From Gremmenia infestans (taxonomy: Eukaryota; Ascomycota; Leotiomycetes; Helotiales; Hamatocanthoscyphaceae): 64,000 bases of DNA. Below are positions 58,057 to 64,000 of this stretch, piece after piece; position 1 is the first letter of the stretch, and each line of letters begins with the position of its first letter. The notes under the pieces were generated by a model that saw only the letters and a program-made list of their open reading frames with translations, was not told where the DNA came from and made no database searches. Location: NCBI GenBank assembly GCA_032629725.1, contig JAFEVB010000029.1, positions 1-64,000 of the forward strand. Reading direction: 5' to 3'. The translations under genes were made by a program, and so were the position numbers.

Positions 58057-60168
58057 CCCCAACTCAAAATGGCACATGGAGATACCATATGTCAACATTC
58101 ACCGTTCCTGTTTCCAAATCATGACACATCGGATCTTTTGGGAAGACTCACTCTGCTTTCCGTGCCTGGACATCAGGGCGACCATCTTCCAAGCGGAGCG
58201 ACTCGAGATGCTGTCTCAAGGACATGTTGCGTCGTCTCTTTACGTGTTGTGGGAAGTTGATCAGCCCGGAGCAACGCAGATAGATGGAATAGGATGGGAT
58301 GGGATGGTTGAGGTAGCTGCAGTCGATAGCAGGGAAGTGACCTGATCGGCTAGTGTTGCTACGTGCAGATTTGTTGGAGTTTTGATACTGTACAGGTACA
58401 GGTAGGTGGTACCTACCTTCAAGTTGATGGCGACCTTGACTCGAGATACTGTAGTCCCTTCTCTTTTGGGACGACTTTTGTTTGAGCAGCTCCAAGATCT
58501 ATTTATTTTGTTCCTTCCTGCTGCAGTCACGCTTCTAATCCAAAGAGTCGGTTGGAGTTATTAGCCTCAAGTTTATCATCGTGTAACAGTCCGATGTCGA
58601 GAATTCGAATACGAGGTTGCGAGTTCAAGATGCAACTACCCCACCCGTTCTATTCATATGTAAATACCTCCTATCTTCTTCAGCTTCTGGAACCCTTCAA
58701 GTACAGTACGCTTACATGCATGCATGACTCTGGAATATACTGCGTTTCTACTACGAATCCTTCTGCATAGAGGCTGAAACATGGGGAAACAGTCATGGTG
58801 TGGTGACAATTTCAACAGAAGAAGAAAAAATAACACGGAGCACTGATCTGCATAACTTCCGAAACTAGCTGATATCCCACCATCTGCCCAGCGAATACAG
58901 TACGGAGTAATCCGTCATCCGAGCTATCTTACTTCTTACTTGCAAGCTCGAGCTCGAGGCTCCTCGGATCTTGCTATGTTGTAAGAACACCCCGTTGCAC
59001 CTGCATTGGGTGAAAGACTTACTCCAGTAGAGGGTTGGAAGATCAGAAGCTTTCAGCCCGGTGTCGATATCATCCATCCCCTTCCACCAGCTGAGGTCTT
59101 GCTCTAAAACTCCTCTGGAAGCCTTCCCCTTTGCTCTAGACTTCTTCTGGAATTGTATCTGCAGGTTGCTATTGTTCTGTGGCTACATCCCCTCCGATCT
59201 AAAATGAGAGCTATGCTAGGTCTAGCACCGTACAGGTAGTGCACATGGATGCTGTTCAATGTTCAGTGCCCCTATTCTATCCCATCTCATCTCATCCCAT
59301 CGGAGGTTATTTTTGTTTGTTTCGCGGAATTCAGCCGAGAGAAGTAGGAGCTGGAAGCTGGAAACTGCAGGATTGGAGCAAGCTGGAAGTGGTGGAAGCA
59401 CTGTTACTCTTGCCAATCATGTATCAAAAGCTGGCCTTGAGCTGGCCTCCATGTTCTCTAACCTAACTCTCCGGCCCCTATACCCCCAATTATCCCCTGA
59501 TCAGCTCAATATCTGCCCGCTTGAGGAACGAATACCACCCCAGAACTAATACTAATATTGCACTGCATGCCCAGTATTGGCCTACTGAGCCCTACCTAGG
59601 TATCTGAGTAGGTAGTAGTACCTCAGGACATTAAATAGCATCTATTGTGCCCTATTATTGCACTAATTTGAGACGAACCTCTTCAACAAGCTCGGCCACT
59701 CCACTCCTTCACGCTTGGGGTCCAGACGTGTCGTCGCACGGCCTTAACTACTGTACAGCTATAATCTATTACATCAATATTAATATCAAGATCTAAGCCG
59801 ACTACTGCTCGACAATACTCAAAAACATACAGAATACTCTGCCTAGCCCCTAGGTGCTATCGAGCAGCAATCGCAGCTGCATATACATACATACCCCTTC
59901 TCCTATCTATCCAATTGCCCAATCTCAGATAATCGCTCGGTAGCGAGGCTGAGGGGAACACGGCCTCGTGCATGAACAGTGGCATTGGACAAAGAAGAGC
60001 TTCAACCATCATCGAAAATCGCAGTCCAGTCCCGAAAAAGGCCATCTGCTTGCCTGCAATGAGGTGTGTTCTTCCTTACCAATGTAGCGATCATTGCGCG
60101 CCTACCCCTCGCAGCTAGACGATGCGATTGTGCACAGAAGTGCTAATCATTTTACAGGTGACGGGAAG
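58057..60168. other. 2.1-2.4 kb region between the F-box gene and the HSF-type gene
   Basis: No supported gene. One TACCTAGGTA palindrome at 59593-59602. A CTAAT...TTTACAG acceptor-like site ends at 60157, so the HSF-type gene probably has a spliced 5' UTR. The long space before a regulator fits complex control. Confidence 0.45.
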
Positions 60169-62216
60169 ATGGATCCAACGGATCAGCGAGCGCAACGGGG
60201 CCTCTTCTTGAACGAACGCAATCCAGCTCAGACAACAGCTCGGACTGTGCCTATAATCCAGCCCATTCTACAGACATCTGCGCCGTCTCTTGGAGACCCA
60301 ATGGAGGTGACTCCTACTACCTCGTCCATGATGGCTCCCCCATCACGAACAAGCCCGGACAACGAGACAAACGGCGTACACGATCAACAGATGGGCATGG
60401 GCATGGGTGATCAACCAAATACTGGCAGTCTGGCAGGGCCAAACGCTGCTGCAGCAGCAGCGGCAGCTGGAGGTGGGCAACAGCCAAAAGTAGTACAGAC
60501 TGCTTTTATACATAAGCTGTACAAGTATGTTACAACCTGGGACCTCTCTGCGGCTCTACTTGCTAATGCACTTATAGTATGTTAGAAGACCAAAGCATAC
60601 AACATCTGATATCTTGGTCGAATTCGGCCGAGAGCTTCGTCATGTCCCCATCTAATGATTTCTCAAAAGTTCTTGCGTAAGTCGGGTGCCGCAATCCCGA
60701 GAGCCTCGCTCACATATCACAGCCAATATTTCAAGCACACGAATATTTCATCATTTGTACGACAGCTGAACATGTATGGATTCCACAAGGGTTTGTATCA
60801 CCAGCTCTGGTCACATGGAAGAGTCCTCGCTAACACCTGGCCAGTCAGTGATGTTTTCCACACTGGCTCTCCCGAGTCTCCTCTGTGGGAATTCAAGCAT
60901 GGCAATGGCAATTTCAAGAGAGGAGACCTCGTTGGTCTGAGGGAGATTAAGCGTCGGGCATCTCGGCATGCTCTTGTTCATCGGGACTCATATTCGGCGC
61001 CAAAGCCGCCCATCTCCCAACCTGGCACTCCAGCAGAGCCAATGCACCCAATGCAAGATTCGACAGAGTCAAGACTGACTAATCTTGAGCATACTCTGTA
61101 CGACATGCATGCTCGGCTCCAGAGGAGTGAAGACAATTCCCAATTTCTACATGTTCGGAACCAGATCGTCATGGACGCACTCTCTCGTTCGCTTCAGGTA
61201 AGACCATGCATTTTCCTGTCCGCGTGGCTATAGCCGAGCAGCGTTGCATTGGATTTGGTAGGCTTGGATCCATACTTACTATTAATAGCTGAATCACGAG
61301 ATGTCGAGAGCTGTGCAGACACTTGTTCCTAACCCCGACACAGCACTCCATCAAAATTGTAAGGAATATTGGTACCAGGGTTCCGACTAAGCCTAGGCTA
61401 ATCTATGATGCAGTTACAAACATGCAGACAGAGATTCAACGCCAGGTAGATATCATTAGATCGATGGAGGAACCTCCTGAGCCTCCGTTTTCAGGAAGTC
61501 GACCATACTTTTCCAATCTCTCCCTCGATAATACGCCGGTCTCTCCCAGACAAATTCCGCAAGATGACCCTCGCCGTGCACCAAATCTAAGCGTACCACC
61601 CCGACAAAACTTCTACCGACCCCCAGTACCATCACATCTCTCCATCACACCTCGTAGATATGGTTCAATTGGTGCCAATACCTCACAATCCTCGCCAAGC
61701 TCACTTCGGTCACAGGTCCCACCTCCACCTCCACCACCACATCCGCTTGCAGCTGTCCAATCGCCCCCAACGAACCTTCCGCGACGCCACACCTCAGCTG
61801 ACATACGCAACGTTCAAGGCTGGCAAGCAAATACACCCCCGTTTGGATCTGGTCAGTCATCTTCACAATGGCCATCATCACCCAAGAGGAACGCAGCTAC
61901 TATGAACGAGGATCAACGCATCCGCGATAGTTTCAGCTCCTATTCTCTCACCAACGCATCATCTCAGGGCCGAGATACTTCCCGACCTACCACACCTCCT
62001 TTTTCAAACGGAAACACACAAGACCACCTGAATAGCTGGTCCTGGGGTGCAGCTCGAGATAAGACTCCCTCGGGCCTTTTGAAAGATAATTCTGGACCCC
62101 CTACTCGCAGAGGTAGTATGGCCCATATTCTAAACCCAGCAGAAACGGCTGAAAGAGACGAAGAGCATGAAGAAGACTTGCGGGAAGAAGACCGGAAGCG
62201 GAAACGGCTGCAATAG
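60169..62216 (+). CDS. SFL1: HSF-type transcription factor, SFL1-like
   Basis: Six exons, 60169-60524, 60578-60676, 60723-60790, 60845-61197, 61289-61358 and 61414-62216, give 582 residues. The HSF-type DNA-binding domain (about 109-220) starts VVQTAFIHKLYNMLEDQ and includes HTNISSFVRQLNMYGFHK with VSDVFHTGSPESPLWEFKHG. A predicted coiled-coil region follows (LTNLEHTLYDMHARLQ). The C-terminal half is Pro/Ser-rich and ends in a charged tail (RKRKRLQ). The wording of the domain and the VSDVFH insert resemble Sfl1, the repressor of flocculation and filamentation in yeasts, more than Hsf1. This family call is from memory. Every splice junction keeps phase; the ATG at 60169 is the first methionine in the frame. 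Confidence 0.8.
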
Positions 62217-63122
62217 ATGAGGTTTCTTGGGTTTCCTTCCACTTTCTGTTTCGGCTTCTTTGTCATGATCGTATCACGGAGACTGGTCTTGGGTGGCTTT
62301 GATCTAAGATTTATTGTACCACTTGCACGGTAGCGTATAACTTTACATGGGCCTGCGAGGGGAGGCATTTGCATTGTAGAAGGACCTTTCCATGTTTCCT
62401 CTGTAATGCGGACTCGGATTTGGGGACAATGGCAAGGTGGAATGAAGGCTGGCGCAAATTTACCAGCTACGATATGTTGAAAGGGGTTTCGAAACTCGAA
62501 TTGAATGACGTGGGTGTGGGAGACTATTATGATTGGTCTGGTCTGGTCTGGTTGGTCCGGGTGAGGATACCAAAAGCATTTTAATATATGCTTGAGCCGG
62601 AATGGAATGTTTTAACAATATAATACTATTTAAGATGTAATTACTCTAGAGTCTAGATGAACGAGTATGTCAATACATCTAGGCAATTTTATCTCGGAAA
62701 TACAGTATTCTCGAGGCAAGGTCCTTAGTACTACCAATAAGGCATGATGATTTGAAAATCTTTGGGCGTTACTGTTATTGTGGTGCATGTATCCATGTTC
62801 CACGATTCTACGCACCCGGCTCTCTGGCTCTGGGAATTGTAGATCCCTTGGCCACGACTCTACTTCTGCGAGTAATGAAACATTCGTACAAACTTAAATA
62901 CGAAGTGCAACGCACATCTCCTCCCCTCCTCCTAGTGGACGAAGCCCTTCTCGTCGGATCCCTACGAGACATGGCGAGCAAGCAGCAGAGACAGACTTTC
63001 TTTCCCACAAGAATTGAACAAGTATTTGGATTATTACGCAAAGTAAGACATATTGAAACATTGGCGTTGCCTGAGCGAAAGCCTACAGTATCACATTACG
63101 CACACCACTTCTCATGATCACA
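62217..63122. other. Convergent intergenic region near the right edge
   Basis: About 900 bases between two convergent stop codons. No gene, repeat or RNA is recognised. Confidence 0.4.
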
Positions 63123-64000
63123 TCACACCCCAAGCTTCTCCAACTCACTCTCAACCTGGCCTTTCAGGTTTAACACCACACTCCACACTTCCTTGACGCA
63201 CTCATCACTTGCAACCCCCGGCCCGAATACCGCTTTCATCTTATCTTCGTGCCATCTGACCTTCTCCAGCTTCAACTGGCTCTTCAGCCCATTCATCTTC
63301 TGCACGGTGGTGCTCGTTGCTTCTCTGGCGATACACCCAATCCCGAAGCTGCAATCGTCTTGGGTATCCCAGACTGGGTGGAGACCGAAGGCGTGGCAGA
63401 AGAATCTGTGGGCGGTGTATTTGGGCCGGTGTGCAGGAGGAAGCCCGCTTTGCATATCGACCGCCAGCAAGGCTTCTCGTGAGAAGGAGGGCGCTTGTGA
63501 GGGCCATGGTATACTTGGAGGCAGTGGAACTGCTGTACGTTGATGGATAGCGGTCCATCGGGTGTTGTAGAGCTCGAGTTGTTTTGAAGCTTCTGTAAAT
63601 ACAAGCTTGATATCCGAGCCAACAGGTCCGGTTTCTTGTCGAGAGTGGCGAGGAGGAATTTGCATGTAAGGGTTGAAGAAATCATGGTGCATATTATAAC
63701 TGTCTTCTTCATCGAAAGCATCCATAGCTTCAAAGTGATCTATGTATACTCCTTCCTCGTGCCGACCCATAACGTCCATGAAGAAATCCACTCTTGGCTG
63801 GCTGGAATACCCGTATGCCGCTGCTACTCCTGTAGTAGCAAAATCGGAAAGACGTCGAGAATTCAAATGATAATAGGCTGAGTCGTCAACATCCATTTCA
63901 GTATCAAGACCGACCTCCTCGACATAATGCAAAGGTGGCTCGAGCATACACTCAGTTGGGAGGTTTCTATAGTTGGAAAACACCCCACTGAGGCGTATAT
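63123..64000 (-). CDS. Partial gene, helix-rich C-terminus reminiscent of J-like fungal proteins
   Basis: An open frame runs from the right edge to a stop at 63123; the start and any upstream exons lie outside the window. The visible 286 or so residues begin acidic and Tyr/His-rich (DTEMDVDDSAYYHLN). They then show MHHDFFNPYMQIPPRHSRQ and end in a basic helix, LKSQLKLEKVRWHEDKMKAV, followed by VKEVWSVVLNLKGQVESELE. The RWHEDK pattern recalls the RWHPDK motif of fungal proteins with a degenerate J-domain-like end, but this is only a resemblance. No membrane segment or signal peptide is visible in this part. I do not assign a function. Confidence 0.55.
   Translation of the reverse strand, partial: IRLSGVFSNYRNLPTECMLEPPLHYVEEVGLDTEMDVDDSAYYHLNSRRLSDFATTGVAAAYGYSSQPRVDFFMDVMGRHEEGVYIDHFEAMDAFDEEDSYNMHHDFFNPYMQIPPRHSRQETGPVGSDIKLVFTEASKQLELYNTRWTAIHQRTAVPLPPSIPWPSQAPSFSREALLAVDMQSGLPPAHRPKYTAHRFFCHAFGLHPVWDTQDDCSFGIGCIAREATSTTVQKMNGLKSQLKLEKVRWHEDKMKAVFGPGVASDECVKEVWSVVLNLKGQVESELEKLGV

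Noticed and set aside
60059..60168. A start exon for the HSF-type gene at ATGAG|GTGTGT (60060)
   Set aside because: Joining it to the acceptor at 60157 gives an immediate stop codon; it is more likely part of a spliced leader.

Overview
This 64 kb window comes from a filamentous ascomycete (Pezizomycotina). The evidence is: many short introns (about 48-70 nt, GT...AG, CTAAC/CTGAC-like branch sites), single-copy housekeeping genes with fungal architecture (GLT1, NIC96, RPT6, VTC2/3, VNX1, CHZ1), an F-box gene and a DUF3425-type bZIP gene of kinds common in moulds, and an AT-rich block that looks like repeat-induced point mutation (RIP). A leotiomycete is my guess from overall protein flavour; the sequence does not prove it.

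Layout. Bases 1-3560 are an AT-rich, gene-free, RIP-like block that stops within about 20 bases of the stop codon of the first gene. Gene-dense euchromatin follows: VID28/GID5 (-), a PHO80/PREG-type cyclin (+), EMC10 (+), CHZ1 (+), BET1 (+), an APC15-like gene (-), a 2.6 kb gap, GLT1 glutamate synthase (+), VTC2/3 (+), an uncharacterised 741-residue protein (+), a rhodanese-PTP phosphatase (-), a 2.1 kb gap rich in simple repeats, an MFS allantoate-permease-type transporter (+), NIC96 (+), a bZIP/DUF3425 factor (+), a GRE2/dihydroflavonol-reductase-like SDR (-), a VNX1-type vacuolar cation/H+ exchanger (-), RPT6 (+), an FGGY kinase (+), an F-box protein (-), a 2.4 kb gap, an SFL1/HSF-type transcription factor (+), and a gene running off the right edge (-).

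The genes are mostly unrelated housekeeping or regulatory genes and there is no biosynthetic cluster. A loose phosphate theme exists: the PHO80-type cyclin (phosphate signalling), VTC2/3 (polyphosphate synthesis) and E-box-like CACGTG sites on both sides of VTC2/3. Protein turnover is represented by VID28 (GID E3), APC15, RPT6 and an F-box protein.

Points needing a second look: an apparent +1 frameshift at a run of eight C in the essential gene NIC96; a roughly 490 bp element with inverted ends downstream of the FGGY kinase and a diverged copy of one of its ends near 44.1 kb; two 27-nt upstream ORFs that overlap the start codons of the cyclin gene and of the uncharacterised gene; a 13-nt microexon in CHZ1; and short sequences (TACCTAGGTA, a GGGCTT hexamer, a GGGTA pentamer) that recur in intergenic DNA. 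Exon boundaries were read by eye from splice consensus, reading frame and family conservation; the coding totals are multiples of three in every case except NIC96 (and the truncated edge gene).
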